Shown piece after piece: positions 47,201 to 58,509 of a DNA stretch of 64,000 nucleotides (positions are counted from its first letter, which is position 1; every line of letters begins with the position of its first letter). The notes under the pieces were generated by a model. The model saw nothing but the letters and a program-made list of their open reading frames with translations. It did not search any database and had not been told where the DNA came from. Source of the DNA: Tribonema minus. Its lineage: Eukaryota > Sar > Xanthophyceae > Tribonematales > Tribonemataceae. The stretch lies in assembly GCA_017506865.1 (NCBI GenBank), contig JAFCMP010000457.1:620001-684000 (forward strand), read 5' to 3'. Both the position numbers and the translations under genes were made by a program.

Positions 47201-49867
47201 GCAGCATGCAGCCGTGCGGGATACGCGAGCGACGGCTCCTGCACCATCGCGCAAACAAGCGCACGTCATGTGCTGCATGTGGCGCGCGCAAGCAGAGCGC
47301 CGCGCGCACTGCGCGGCGGCGAGCACGCACCTTGTTGCTGTCGGCGCTGACGGCGAGCGCCCACGCGCGCTCCATCGAGTAGTTGAGCGTCGTCTCCGCG
47401 CGGTACGTCGTGGAGTGCCACAGGCGCACCGTGCCGTCCTCGCTCGCGCTGACGATGACGGGGAGGCGCGGGTGGAAGAGCGCCGCCGACACGTTGTTGT
47501 GGTGCCCCACCAGCGTCTGCACGCACGTCTTGGTCTGGTAGTCCCAGATCCGCACCGTCTTGTCGTCCGCGCCCGAGACGAGGTACGGGCGGTCGCCGCC
47601 GGGGTAGTAGTCGAGGCAGTTGACGCCGCGGTCGTGGCCGTCGAGCGTGAAGTGCGGCGCGCTCGCGCTGACGCCCCACACCTGCGCGGCGCAGCGGCCA
47701 TGTACCATTGATTGATTCACTTCGTATGTGGTGCGGGGGCGTCTTGTGTGCGGAGCGCTGCCACGCAGCAGCGTTCAGCCCGTGGCAGCAGCAGCGCTCA
47801 GCAATGTGTGCATGCGCGCGTGCGCCTGCTGTGCTCCGCCGTCTTGCCATGGCGGCGACGTTATCTGCCGGGCTGAGCGCTGGCGCTGCTGCCTGTGGCG
47901 AGCGCTGCACAGGCAGCAGCGCGCGCGTATGCAACTGCGGTGGTCCGACTGTCTCCCTGTACCTCGTTGCATCACGCTTCAATCTAATCATTGCGCAAGG
48001 ATAGCGGGTACACAGGTTTGACTAAGGTTCGAGTCGGAAGGCCGTAATGGTCTGCTGAGCGCCTGCAGTGATGCTAAGTAGTGGCGCAGCTGCCATGCAT
48101 GCGCGCACACCGCATGGGTGAAGCATGCACAGCAAGCCTAGACAGTGGGGGGGCTGCAAATAGCGCCACAGCAGCAGCCGCGGCGGCACCGGGTAACTGG
48201 CTGCTGTAGCCCTGATCTCGCACGAGCCGCTCAGGCGAAGGTAGCATCGCCGTCGCGCCTTTCTCATGGGTAATTTAACCACACGTAGAGGCCTGCGAAC
48301 AGCAGATCAGATGAGCTAAGCGCTCCTGAAACCGAAAACGGCCGCCGTAAGTCGAACTCGAGCTGTTGAGCCCCCCCCCCCCCCCCGCCCCACCATCGAC
48401 CCCCACTACTGCCCCCCCCCCCCCACCCCTGCCCACGCACCTTGATGCTGCGGTCCAGCGACGCGGACGCGAACGTGTTGGTGTCGCGCGGGTTGACCTT
48501 GATCATCATCACGTAGTGCACGTGCCCCTCAAAGACCTGGCAGCAGTCCCACCCGCGCTCCCAGTCCCAGAGCTTGATGCTCATGTCGTCCGAGCACGAG
48601 AGCACGTACGGCAGGTTCGGGTGCACCTCCACGAAGCGGATGTAGTCCGTGTGCGCCTCCCACGCGTTCACCTGCAGCAGGCGGCGGCGGCGGCGGCAGC
48701 GCATTGCACGAGGGGCGCAGTTGAAGTTTGTGTCATGGCGTGCGTGTTGCGCTGTTCGCGGCGCATGCAGGCACTCGCTGACAGGAGCGCCGAGTACAGA
48801 CCGTTCGCGCACAGGGGCGATTTCGCATGATGAAACCGCGTGCGAACCGTAACCGTCAGTTGTGATCGGTGTACAGTGACGACATGCACAAAGGGGCAGG
48901 TGAGCAATGCTGCACGGTGCCCTTTCGTCACACCACATCTGATGACTTCGAAATTGCAGCAGCAGCTGCTGCCGCCGTTTCACGTCAGCATGGTAGTGAT
49001 AGTAGGTACCCGGCACTCTCGGCATACGCAGCGCTGGTGCTCTCAGGGCAAGTGCTGATAAAGGCTCCGCGGAGGCCACTTGGAAACTGAAGCCGCGCGG
49101 TCGCTGTTCATCTGTGGCGCAAGAATCGGTGCTCGCACCCAGCGACTGAGAGTTTTCAGATGTTTGTCGAGGTCCTTCTAGCCATCGTCGATGCATGTTG
49201 ATGCATCGACCATAGAAGAATCAGGACCTGCTGCAGCCGCCGCCACTGCTGCTGCTGCTGAGACTGCTGCTGGCACAGTTGTTGAGCTTCGTGCAACTGA
49301 ATCTGCTTCCACACCAATAGATACAGCGACTCTGCAATGTTGTCAAAGTCAGCAATATCTTCTGGCACTCAGCACTTGCAACGCACCCTGGTCACAGGTT
49401 CCGTGAACCCACCTTTTCCATGGTGTTGTAGTTGTAAACTCGCAGCATCATGTCGTCGCTGGCGGCAATGAACCACTGCTTGCGCACGATGAACTTGGCA
49501 CACCGTACCGGCAGCGAGCACACCTCGTACGACTTGACCATGGTGGCCTGCTCATAGTCCCAGATGAACACATTGCCGTTGTACAGAGCAGTCAACACCC
49601 AGGGCTCCGTTGGGTGCAAGTCAACGGACTTGACCCTGTCTGAGCGGCTGCTCAGCATCTTCCTGATCTCCAGTCGGAGCGGCTGCTCGCAGTTGCAGGA
49701 GCAGCACGGCAGGCAGTTCAGGTTGTGAGCGAAAGCTTGCAAAGGGTCGCCGAGGTGGGGTGCAGCAGCAGCAGCACCAGCCTAACCAGCGCATGCTGTA
49801 AATGCAGTCACTACAGAAAATACGTCGCCAGCAGTGCTGCTGGTGTGCAGATGCAAGCACTTACCAT
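41292..49867 (-). CDS. COPB2: Coatomer subunit beta' (beta'-COP), 11 exons, 1091 aa
   Basis: Exons in gene order: 49865-49867, 49413-49682, 48441-48671, 47331-47681, 46755-47048, 45678-46291, 44976-45263, 43991-44138, 43272-43445, 41753-42526, 41292-41420; every junction keeps phase. Beta'-COP is part of the B-subcomplex of the COPI coat and binds dilysine cargo signals on Golgi-to-ER vesicles. It opens [20 protein letters not shown] and carries two WD40 propellers (about 1-300 and 300-590), with repeats such as PLLPGV-type linkers and [38 protein letters not shown] and [18 protein letters not shown]. An alpha-solenoid follows ([11 protein letters not shown]-like, [29 protein letters not shown]). 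Exon 1 supplies only the initiator Met (ATG/GTAAGT). The C-terminal 250 residues form an Ala/Gln/Glu-rich extension, making the protein about 185 aa longer than animal beta'-COP, and end [10 protein letters not shown]. Confidence 0.96.
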
Positions 49868-51240
49868 GGTGACCAGGTCGGGGCAGCTAAGATGCTGTTT
49901 GGGTTGCGGAAGGCAGCAGCACGCCTATGACACCACCGGACGCCGGCCCTCTAGCAGAGTCCGCCTTGCAAGGCAGTAGATCCACAACACGTCCAGATCA
50001 TGCAGCGCTGCTGCTGCCCTCGTGTCGCTTAACCTTGCACGTTTTCGGTAGGGGGGTACGCTTTGCGTTCGCGGACGTTCAGGCGCACAGGGAGAGGTGA
50101 ACCAGGCGGACGGGGTCACGCTGCTCTCGGTAGAGGAAGGAGTGATGGATGATTAAAGTTTTATTGTCAGGTGCCAGCTGCACTGATGCTTTCCATCAAT
50201 GAAAGCGCATTCTGAGTATGAAGTCATCTTGCTGAGGCCATGCATCAAGAGGCACTGTCACACAGCGGCACATGCAAGTGCTGCAGAGCCGAATCGACAC
50301 AATGGACTTGAGCTTAATGCGCATTACGCTGCCAGGGCTATGCCAAAGCTCAACGAAGCGCATGAGTTGAGCCGTTGCTGCAAGCACATCATATTGCATA
50401 TCTGTCAACACAGTGCTCAGCAAAACGGGTACAATGCAGGAGAGCGACCCGAATTGGATGTCAAGTGATACTTCGAAGTACATGCATTTATGCAGCAGCA
50501 GTGGCGTGTCAGATGGTCCCTAGACGAGTATGAGTGGCCGCAGCATGTACTGCCGCACACCCAGCGCTATCTTGTGCCTCTATACAGTACGCACCATGAT
50601 ACCCCAAGAGGCCGCTCACAGGCAGTAAAACGCCCCCCCCCCCCCTCCCCTCCTTGGACATTGCTAGCAGGGTACTACACTAGGATGGGGTCTAAAGCAT
50701 ACAAAAGGGCAGCTGGAGTGGGGCAAGGCACAGAGCGACACCTCTCCTCACCCCTGCGCGCCCTGACACCACTACGGAGGAGGTGACCCCCACTGCTGCC
50801 TGCAATGCAGTGGCCCTGTACCCGAACAGCGACCGCTAGCGTACTCCCCAAGCTTGTACTTCGAGTATTGGATACCTTGCTCGCCTCGTCCTTTGCAACG
50901 CGACTCACTGCTGGAAAACCCCTCCCCGTTGACTATGCGCAGCACGCGCCCGAGCTCGAGAGGGGGTCGGCACGTACCCTCCCCCCCCTCAAGGCCCTGA
51001 GCGGCAGCCGTACTGCCAAATGCGCGCATGCTTGCTAAGGCTTTGCGGCCGCTCTTGCTACTGATGCTGCCGCCGATGATGCTGCCGCCGATGATGATGC
51101 CGCTGCCTGCCACCCAGTGCCGCGCCGTCGCGTTGCACAACACGGCGCCCGCGCGAGCGCACGCGCCCCCCCCCGTGCGAGCCTGTCGACTCAAACTCAA
51201 TACTCATGTGGGACTCAAGACTCATAGTGGGACTCAAGAC
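49868..51240. other. Spacer between COPB2 promoter side and Myb-SAP gene end
   Basis: It should contain the COPB2 promoter and the 3' UTR of the Myb-SAP gene. Short direct repeats of ATGATGCTGCCGCCG and of ACTCATGTGGGACTCAAGA-like units (51180-51245) lie next to the Myb-SAP stop codon. No gene is recognised. Confidence 0.4.
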
Positions 51241-52187
51241 TCATGTGTCGTGCCCCCCGCGCAGCCCGAGCAGCGAGCGCGCGACGGCCTCGCCCTCCTC
51301 GCTCTGGCGCTGCCCCTGCGCGCGCAGGTGGCCGTCGAGGCGCGCGATGAGCTCCGCCTTGCGCCCGCCCGTCGGCAGCCCCGCCGTGCGCAGCGCGACG
51401 CGCAGCTGGTCGCCCGTCATGTCCGCCACGCGGATCAGCGGCACCTCCGGCGGCGTCGTCTGCGAGGAGCCCGACTCGGCGGACGCGATCGCCGCGGCGG
51501 CGGCGGCGGCGGCGCTGCCGGGCGCAGCTCCCACTGGCGTGACGAGGGGGGCGATGGCGGCGGCACCGGCGGCACCAGGCGTCGCGGGCGCTGGAGTGGT
51601 GGGGGCGGCGGCAGCGACAGCGGCCGGGGAAGTTGCGCCCAGCCTCAGCCCGGCGGCGGCGGCGGCGGCAGCGGCGGATGGCAGGCCAGCTGTGATCGGC
51701 AGCGATGGCGCCGCCGCCGGCCCTGGCGTAGAGATGGCGGCCGCAGCAGGCGGCGGCGGCGATGCTGCTGCGGCGGCGGCTGCTGCGGCGGCGGCGGCTG
51801 CTGCGTCCAGTGGTGCCGGCACCGCCGGCGTAGACGGAGCCGCCGCCGCGGCCAGTGGCGCCGGTGCCGCTGGCGCCAGGCCCGTCGCGCTCAGCGCGCT
51901 GACAAACTGCTGCTGCGTGAGCGCGGGGGACGGCAGCTGCAGCTGCTGCTGCAGCTGCTGCTGCTGCTGCTGCGGCAGCGGCGTGAGCGTCATGGCCGGC
52001 GGCGGCGCGCCGATGATGAGCCCGCTGTGCAGCTGCTGCTGCTGCGGCGGCGGCGACGCGGCGGAGGCGGGCGGCAGCGCGAACTGCGGCGAGGGGGCGC
52101 TGCTCAGCGACAGCTGGGGCTGGTTTTCCAGTACCGGCAGCGGCGAGATCCCCATCATCTGCTGCATCTGCGACAGGGGGCCGACGC

Positions 52188-52224
<37 letters not shown>

Positions 52225-55200
52225 GCGGAGCGCTGCCGACGCGTTGAGGCGGGTCTCCGCGCGCTGTATCTGGTGCCAGCGGTTCTTCACCTGCGGCAGC
52301 GCAGGGGCGGCGGGGCGTCAGGCACACGTGGCGCGGAGCGCGGTGTCACGCACGCATCGGCGTAGCGCTGCACGCTGGTTCAGGAGGTCGGTTGCTCATG
52401 TACGCAGAGAAGACGGACGGCATGACCGCGGTGACGCACAACGCACAAGCAGGGCTGAGCCCTGAGAGCGCTTGCACGCAATGCAGGATGAGCAGTGGCA
52501 GGTCGAAACCCGGGTACGGTACGCTGCGCCAGGGCGCGAGGGCACTGCGATGCTCATTACTTCAAGTACAATAATTAGAAGCCCACTTCATTACTTGAAG
52601 TACAATAGTTAGAAGCCCACTTCCCCAGGTATACATATGGGGGAGGGGGGGGCACATGGACGAGGACGTAGGGTGGGATCTCAAGATGCCATTTGGCGGC
52701 GACGGCGTTTAAGTGGTTGTCATTGAGACACTTGCATACTGTCACACGACATGTAGGTGTTGTACAGCACTGCAAGCTTAGATACCATTCATCTGGGCTT
52801 TTTCGCGCCCTGAGCGAGAAGTAATGAAAAGCACACGTCGTGTATGATCCGCGCAATGGACGAGAGGAGGCGCCGCAACACATTAAACACCACTAGGGCG
52901 CACCTCGTTGTAGCTGCGGTCCGAGAAGTACTTGGCCGTGTGCGCAACCTGGTTGACTACACATCCTTCCCCAGGCATACACAATTTGTATAATCCGCGC
53001 AATGGATGAGAGAGGAGGCGCCGCAACACATTGAACACGACTAGGGCGCACCTCGTTGTAGCTGCGGTCCGAGAAGTACTTGGCCGTGCGCGCAAACTGG
53101 TTGCGGACGCGGTCGTGCACGCGCAGCAGCAGCTCGTCTTCTTCCGGCGTCCAGGCCTTCCGCGTCTTGCTGGGGTCGACCTGCGGCGGCGGCGGCGGCC
53201 CGACGCAGCGGGGGCACGTGAGACAGGTCTGCGTCTGAGTGGCGGAACCTCAGAGTTGAAGATTTGAAGTGGCGCTGCAGTGCACGCGGTGCAATCCCTG
53301 AGGGCAGCGCGCTGACGCCAGTGCCGCACACTGCGTTGCTGACGGGCTGCGATCACATCGCACATGGCCTCTGTTTAAGAGGACGCCTGAGAGCTCACAA
53401 GCGCAAACCGTCCGAGTCAGCGGTGCTGCAAACGCTGTGCACGTGCTCTGCGCCATCGCATGGCTGACGCGTCGCGGCGCAATGCTGGCGCACATCGCCA
53501 ACGCCCGTGCGCGCCGTTCGCACTCACCACGTTGAGGAAGCGCTCGCGGCACTGCTTGGGCTCGCGCCCGGGCAGGAGCTGCGCGACGGCGCTCCACTTG
53601 GTGCCGAACATGTTGACAAGCGAGTTGAGCCGCGCGTCCTCCACGTCGCTCCACGTGCGCACGCCCGTGACGGCGCCGCCGTTGTTGATGACGAGGCGCC
53701 AGTGCAGCTGCGGGCGGCGGCGGCGCGGGGGTTCACGAGAGAGGGGGAGGCGGGTCAGCGGCGTGTCGCGAGCGGAGGGGCGGCTGGCTGCGCGGGCGAG
53801 TCCCATGCAATGAAACAAACGCGCGGGCAGAGTCTGGTGACCTGTAGGTACGACCGCTCGGGTAAGCGGGAAATTGCTGAGCGCTGCGCTCTAAACTCAC
53901 GCATCACATGCTATGTATGCTGTCCACGCTGCTGCGCACTCGGCAGCATGCGCGCGCCGTCGCCCCTGGACCGACGCGCCGCACGCCGCGGCACACGCAC
54001 CGTTCACCAACAACGCTACGGGCAAATCACGCGCACGCGCACGCGCGCGCTCTCACCAGGCACTGCTGCGGGCTGACGGTGAAGCCCGGCAGCGCCGCCG
54101 CAAGCGCGCGCGGGAACTCGCCCCACGCCGAGCTGGGGCGCCCGACGGGGCCGCGCACGAGCGTGTCCAGGTGGCGCGTCGCCTCGGGCGGCCACGCCTC
54201 GGGGTTGTGGAGCTCGATGCCGTGGCTGTTGAGCTCTGCCATCATGGAGGGGTCGAGGTGCGGCGCGCCGCCGCGGTCGCGGCTCGCCTCCGCGGCGTGC
54301 GCCGACTGGTGCTTGCGGATCTTCTCGAGCTGGGGGGGGGGGGGGGGGAGGAGGGGGGGAAGGGTGATGTGAGGTACGCGGAGTGGCGGTTCGCCTTGTG
54401 TGATGACATGATATGTGGGGCACGTTGCTGGCAGGTGTGGGTGACGCCGACGCGTCGTAACTGGCGCGCTGTGACGTCATGACGCGTGGCAGAAGAAGGT
54501 GGACAAAACACCAATGCTGCCAGCCACTGCAAGCAGCTGAGATGCCAGAGCACGAAAACAGCATCGACGCATGATGAATCATGGCGCACTCATGACAAGC
54601 AGCGCGGCGCCGCAGCAGCGCGTTCGCAGCATGGACTGCTCCGCTCACCTGGTGGTGGTGGAAGCGCATGCCCGTCTTGGGGCCGGTGCTGTGGCGGTGC
54701 TCGCAGCGCGCGTGGTAGTGCCGCCGCCGCGCCACCAGGGATGCGTCGTCGCGCAGCGTGCACATCTCCGCGTGGCACTGCGGCGAGGGCAGGACGCGGG
54801 CGGGACCGTGAGTCGTCGAGTGATACATGGCAGCTGATGAGAAGGGGGTAGCGTGGGTCGACGTGCAGCCAGAGGGGGCACAGGCTCTACTACGTGCGGC
54901 GAGTTGCAGCTATGGCAACGGCACGCTACGGCACCAACGCAATTGGCATGCAAGCATAGCAGCAACGGCGACCAGCACCGCCGGCAGAGCCTCAACACCA
55001 AGCCACTCCGCAAGGCGCAACGCACGTACGCTGCCCATACACACAGCAGCGCAAGCCCCCGCTGCGACCGCTCACCCGCTCGCCGCGGTCGACGCGTATC
55101 CACAGGTCCGTGTCCAGGATGAACTCCGCCTCGCCGCTGCCCATCTTGATGCCGTGGGCGGGCTGCCCTGCAGCGGCGGCGCCGCCGCCGCCGGCGTCCG

Positions 55201-56035
55201 CGCCCATGCGCACCTCCGCGTCGTGCTGCCCCCCCTGCGCGACCTCCTCCTGGCCGTGCTCGTCGTCGCTGCCGGTGTGGCCCTCGTCCATCGACGGCGG
55301 CATGCCGCCGAAGCCGAGGGAGTCCGCGCGCGAGCGCTTGCCGCGCGCTGACCTGCGCGGCTCCGCGCCGACCTGCTGCTGATCCAGCGCCGCGACCCCG
55401 GCGTCGGCGCCGCCGCCGCCCGCGCCACCCGCCTCACCTAGGTCCATGCCGCCGCCGCCACCGCCGCTGCCGCCGTCGTCGCTGCTGTTGTCGCTGGGCT
55501 CGTGGCCGCTGCGCTCCGCCGACTCCCCGCTGCGCGCGGGCGGCGCCGCGAAGCCGGGCAGGATGGCGCTGCCAGGCTGTCCGGGCTGCGGCGTCGCGGC
55601 TGCTGGCAGGCTGCCCGGCGCGGCATACGAGACGAAGCCGCCGGGCTGCCCTGCAGACAGCGGCTGAGCTGTGTACGCACCGTGCTGAGGCAGGACGGGT
55701 GCGGGGCCGCCCAGCATCGGCTGGCTGCCGAGCCCCATGAACATGCTGCTGCCGGTCGCGCTGATGCCCATGAAGCCAGTCTCGGAGAACCTGCTGTCTG
55801 AGCTTATCGGGGCACGCCCGGCGTCCTCCGGACTGAGGGCTTTAGCTTCTGCTGCGCCATCACCCCCCGGAGCAGGGCCTAGAGGAAGAGAAAACAGGGA
55901 TGGCTGTTGCTGCTCTCCATGCTCTGCCTTAGGCCTCTTCCTCTGAGGCTCAGACAGAATATCACCCACCCCACCTTCCCCGGGTTCAGGGAGTCCCTCG
56001 CCTGGTTGGCCACCGGGTCCACCGCTTGCCTCCAT
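51241..56035 (-). CDS. Three-repeat Myb protein with C-terminal SAP domain, 6 exons, 906 aa
   Basis: Exons in gene order: 55076-56035, 54649-54777, 54057-54329, 53528-53707, 53052-53180, 51241-52290; all phase 0. The first 300 residues are Gly/Pro/Ser-rich and probably disordered, with a basic QRKRPK (31-36) that may be a nuclear signal. Exon 2 is His/Cys-rich (CHAEMC, then HYHARCEHRH), a possible zinc site. Three Myb/SANT-like repeats follow: an R1-like one ending FTVSPQQCLLHWRLV, R2 (WSDVEDARLNSLVNMFGTKW, then REPKQCRERFLNV), and R3 (AWTPEEDELLLRVHDRV, ending EVKNRWHQI). Low-complexity Ala/Gln/Pro sequence leads to a SAP DNA-binding motif at about 844-878 (MTGDQLRVALRTAGLP, RKAELIARLDGHL). 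A DNA-binding transcription or chromatin factor is likely. The ATG at 56035 is the only good start. The intron before the last exon holds a decoy exon copy and a LINE fragment. Confidence 0.85.
52560..52625. repeat. Short tandem duplication around a TTGAAGT palindrome
   Basis: The unit CATTACTT(C/G)AAGTACAATA followed by (A/G)TTAGAAGCCCACTT occurs twice in a row, inside the last intron of the Myb-SAP gene, just before the LINE fragment. Confidence 0.8.
52627..52832 (+). mobile_element. 5'-truncated LINE 3' end (copy D)
   Basis: It begins with the last codons of the LINE frame (HMDEDVG, MPFGGDGV, stop). A 3' UTR follows that matches copy C in reverse complement through CACTTGCATACTGTCA and the hairpin GGGC-T5-CGCGCCCTGAGCGAGAA, ending GTAATGAAAAG. 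It sits antisense in the last intron of the Myb-SAP gene. No poly(A) tail is present. Confidence 0.8.
52841..53102 (-). repeat. Tandem duplication of the R3-exon 3' end and its donor site
   Basis: 52841-52954 copies 52987-53102 with few differences. Each copy holds the last codons of exon 5 (ending KYFSDRSYNE) with the donor GAG/GTGCGC and the start of the intron. The distal copy is a decoy half-exon. The LINE copy D sits at the distal edge of this duplication. Confidence 0.88.
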
Positions 56036-57635
56036 AGCTCGCTACCTCAGTACTTAATGCTGCAGTAGCAGTAATGCGGCAGTGCAGGCGGCGCAGCGGT
56101 CAGGAATGCACTACAGTCGTCTGTCAACCATGCTTCAATGCTATCTCACTTTATTGCCTGCTTTCCCGGGTCACATCTTAGATGCGCAGGTCATTCGGGA
56201 AAGCAAGAGGGGGACAAACTAAATGCAGCCAGGCTCGCCAACACGTGCGCCGACTGCTGTAAACTTTGCATTTTAACGAAGCGCAGGCATTTGAGGCACC
56301 GCCTGCGCTTCCTCCGGCTCCTAGTACTTGCCTGTGGCGCCTGCAATCGCCACCTGAAGCTCAGTTCACCCCGGCTTATTTGCGCCTCCAGAACCACACC
56401 CGTCGCCTAGAACAAAGGCAGTCCTGCACGCCTGAGGCACAGACCACCGAGCTGAGGTGCAGAGTGGTAGAGACCTGTGACCCCTTGTCCGCCAGCCAGC
56501 CTCTGCGTGCCCCCGTGGCGGCTGTGTCAAACTGGAAAGAGCAATCAATCGCTGCAGGGATTGCGCAGAGCGTTCGGGTCAGCGCAGAAAATGCTCTTTT
56601 AATCGATGAAAAAACACTGTTTTTATTCACGCTTTTATTCACGCCTTTATTCACATTACGGCGAGCGGGATCGGCTCTGACCACACTCGAGCTCTGCCAG
56701 GACAACAGATGCAGAGCATCCCCGGGGTGGCTCGCAGCAAGCACGCACACTTCTGAGTACGATGTGCGCACGCGCGTGACTTCAGACACCAACAGCTGTT
56801 GGGGCTCGCATGTACGGCACTGCAGTCTTGCATCTCACCAATGATGAGTTGGACATACCTTGAAGTCCTCATCCAGAAGTAAGCATCTTGGATTGTATGC
56901 GTTGTATTCAAACGACATGCCTCCCGCACTCATTACGTATTTGTCTCTAAATCATGGCTCCAGGAGAAGCTAGATGTTGACATTAAACATTCTTGCTATC
57001 CTAGTGTGGCGCGCATTTGAGCAGGGCAGAGGCAGGCTATTTTGCCCAATGTGGCCACAAAAGTATGTGCAATTGCACAGCTGTCACCTGAGCCAGGTCA
57101 AGATGAATGCAGGTTGCCTCACAAGCGGCGCGTTGAACAATGTCATGCAGTATGCTCAGGCTGATGCATATGTAAGAGACGCATTCGAGGACACCGCCAG
57201 TGGGCTTAATTGTACACCAGGTGCAGAGGTTTTCATGGTGTGGCTCTCGGTGTGATTGACTAACTTGATTGGGCGGGTTGTGGGTCGCTCTGGGCACACA
57301 CGGGGTGGCAAATAGCCATTCTCAGGTACACTGCATGTTTGCCCAATGACCACAAGTCACCGACCCTCAACATCCGTTGCAGGCTGCACGCAACACCACA
57401 AACAAGCAAACTTCGAACTGCGTTCACTTGAAGTCAGAATAAATGCGAACGCTCTTCCCTGAAGAAACTTTTTCAACACAGGGAAGCAGAAGTACAGCGG
57501 GAGGAGTTATCAAGCAAGAGGGGAACAGGAAGCGGCCAGAAAGACTTTCGGGCCTCGGTAGCGCCAAGTGGCTGCTGCATTGGCGCTCTAACACATGTGT
57601 CACACGCCGTGCGCTGCGGACAAGGTGCCTCACTC
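56036..57635. promoter_or_regulatory. Divergent intergenic region upstream of the Myb-SAP gene and the plastid-protein gene
   Basis: It holds both promoters. A hairpin is possible at 56159-56207 (GCTTTCCCG paired with CGGGAAAGC across a 31-bp loop). Three TTATTCACG(C/-)(C/T)-type direct repeats lie at 56635-56660. A 192-codon plus ORF (56266-56844) has no recognised domain and is not called. Confidence 0.4.
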
Positions 57636-58297
57636 ATGAGGCAAGCGGATGGGGCGCTGCTGTGTCTGACCATCCTGCTGGGAGCTGCGGAGGCCTTCAT
57701 CGGCGACGTTGCTGGTGAGATTGGTGAACGTATTGGCTATTGCTAACGGTTTGAAAACCTCTTCTTGGTCGACTCAACTGAAATGATGTTTTGGTGCCAG
57801 CCATCTGGATTCGACATGGTGCACAGTGCCTTGAGCATCGTTCATCAGAAAGCTTCATGCATCAGATGTGTTGTTGGAACAGCTAGGCTGGCATACTGGT
57901 TTACAACACCCACCGCCACTGTAACTGCTTGCTGCTGCTGCTGTTTCACCATTCACGGTGAGCTCAAGTCTCGGACCGTGCCGCCTTTGGACCTCTCACT
58001 TTCCCAATGCAGCATCAGCGGCACACCACATCCAGAATGTGCTTCGCTGACTCTGGTCCATGCGTGATGTGCTGTTCTGCAGCGAGTCGGCATGCAGCAG
58101 GCTTTGTGACCCCTAGCCCGCTCCTGCTACCGACTGGCGCCAAGCACGCCGTCAGAGCCATGGTCATGACTGACGACGAGTCTGCCACCTTCAAGGGTGT
58201 GTCTGTGGCTCACACGGGTCTGATGGAGACCAAAGTTTCCCCAGCTACCAGTGTCAAGCAAGCCGTTGAGCTGGTGGTCAGCAACTCCTCAGATCAG
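57636..58297 (+). CDS. Putative plastid-targeted protein, N-terminal two exons only
   Basis: Exons: 57636-57714 and 58083-58297, joined in phase 1 and ending in phase 0 at CAG/GTACGC. The first 20 residues form a signal peptide ending GAAEA, followed at once by FIGD, an ASAFAP-like plastid leader. A transit-like stretch (SRHAAGFVTPSPLLLPTGAK) leads to the start of a soluble domain (FKGVSVAHTG, SVKQAVELVVSNSSDQ) that I do not recognise. The next exon is not certain. A LINE (copy C) lies in the following 1.5 kb and may sit in the intron. A phase-0 acceptor at CGTCCAG/CTCTGC (near 60734) would join it to the last 100 codons of the ORF at 60321-61034. Confidence 0.5.
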
Positions 58298-58509
58298 GTA
58301 CGCTTTAGGCGAGCCAGGACAAGGCATGGAGGGCGGCATGGTAAAATTTTGCTGAGCACATTTTTGTCGTCAGCAAGCAGTTCAGACTCCTGCATGCAGG
58401 AAAACTCTCAACTTGTGCAAAGTGCCTCAATGCTTACATGACGCAGGTGATGAAACACAGTGTATGCCGTGCACTGAGAGTGTTATCGTTGAGTGACATA
58501 GCGCGCACT

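Noticed and set aside
51028-52465. Plus-strand ORFs of 419-445 codons opposite the Myb-SAP last exon
   Set aside because: Gly/Arg/Ser-rich shadows; the minus frame continues R3 Myb and carries the SAP motif.
56266-56844. 192-codon plus ORF in the spacer before the plastid-protein gene
   Set aside because: Contains simple TTATTCACG repeats and no domain; no leader or splice support.
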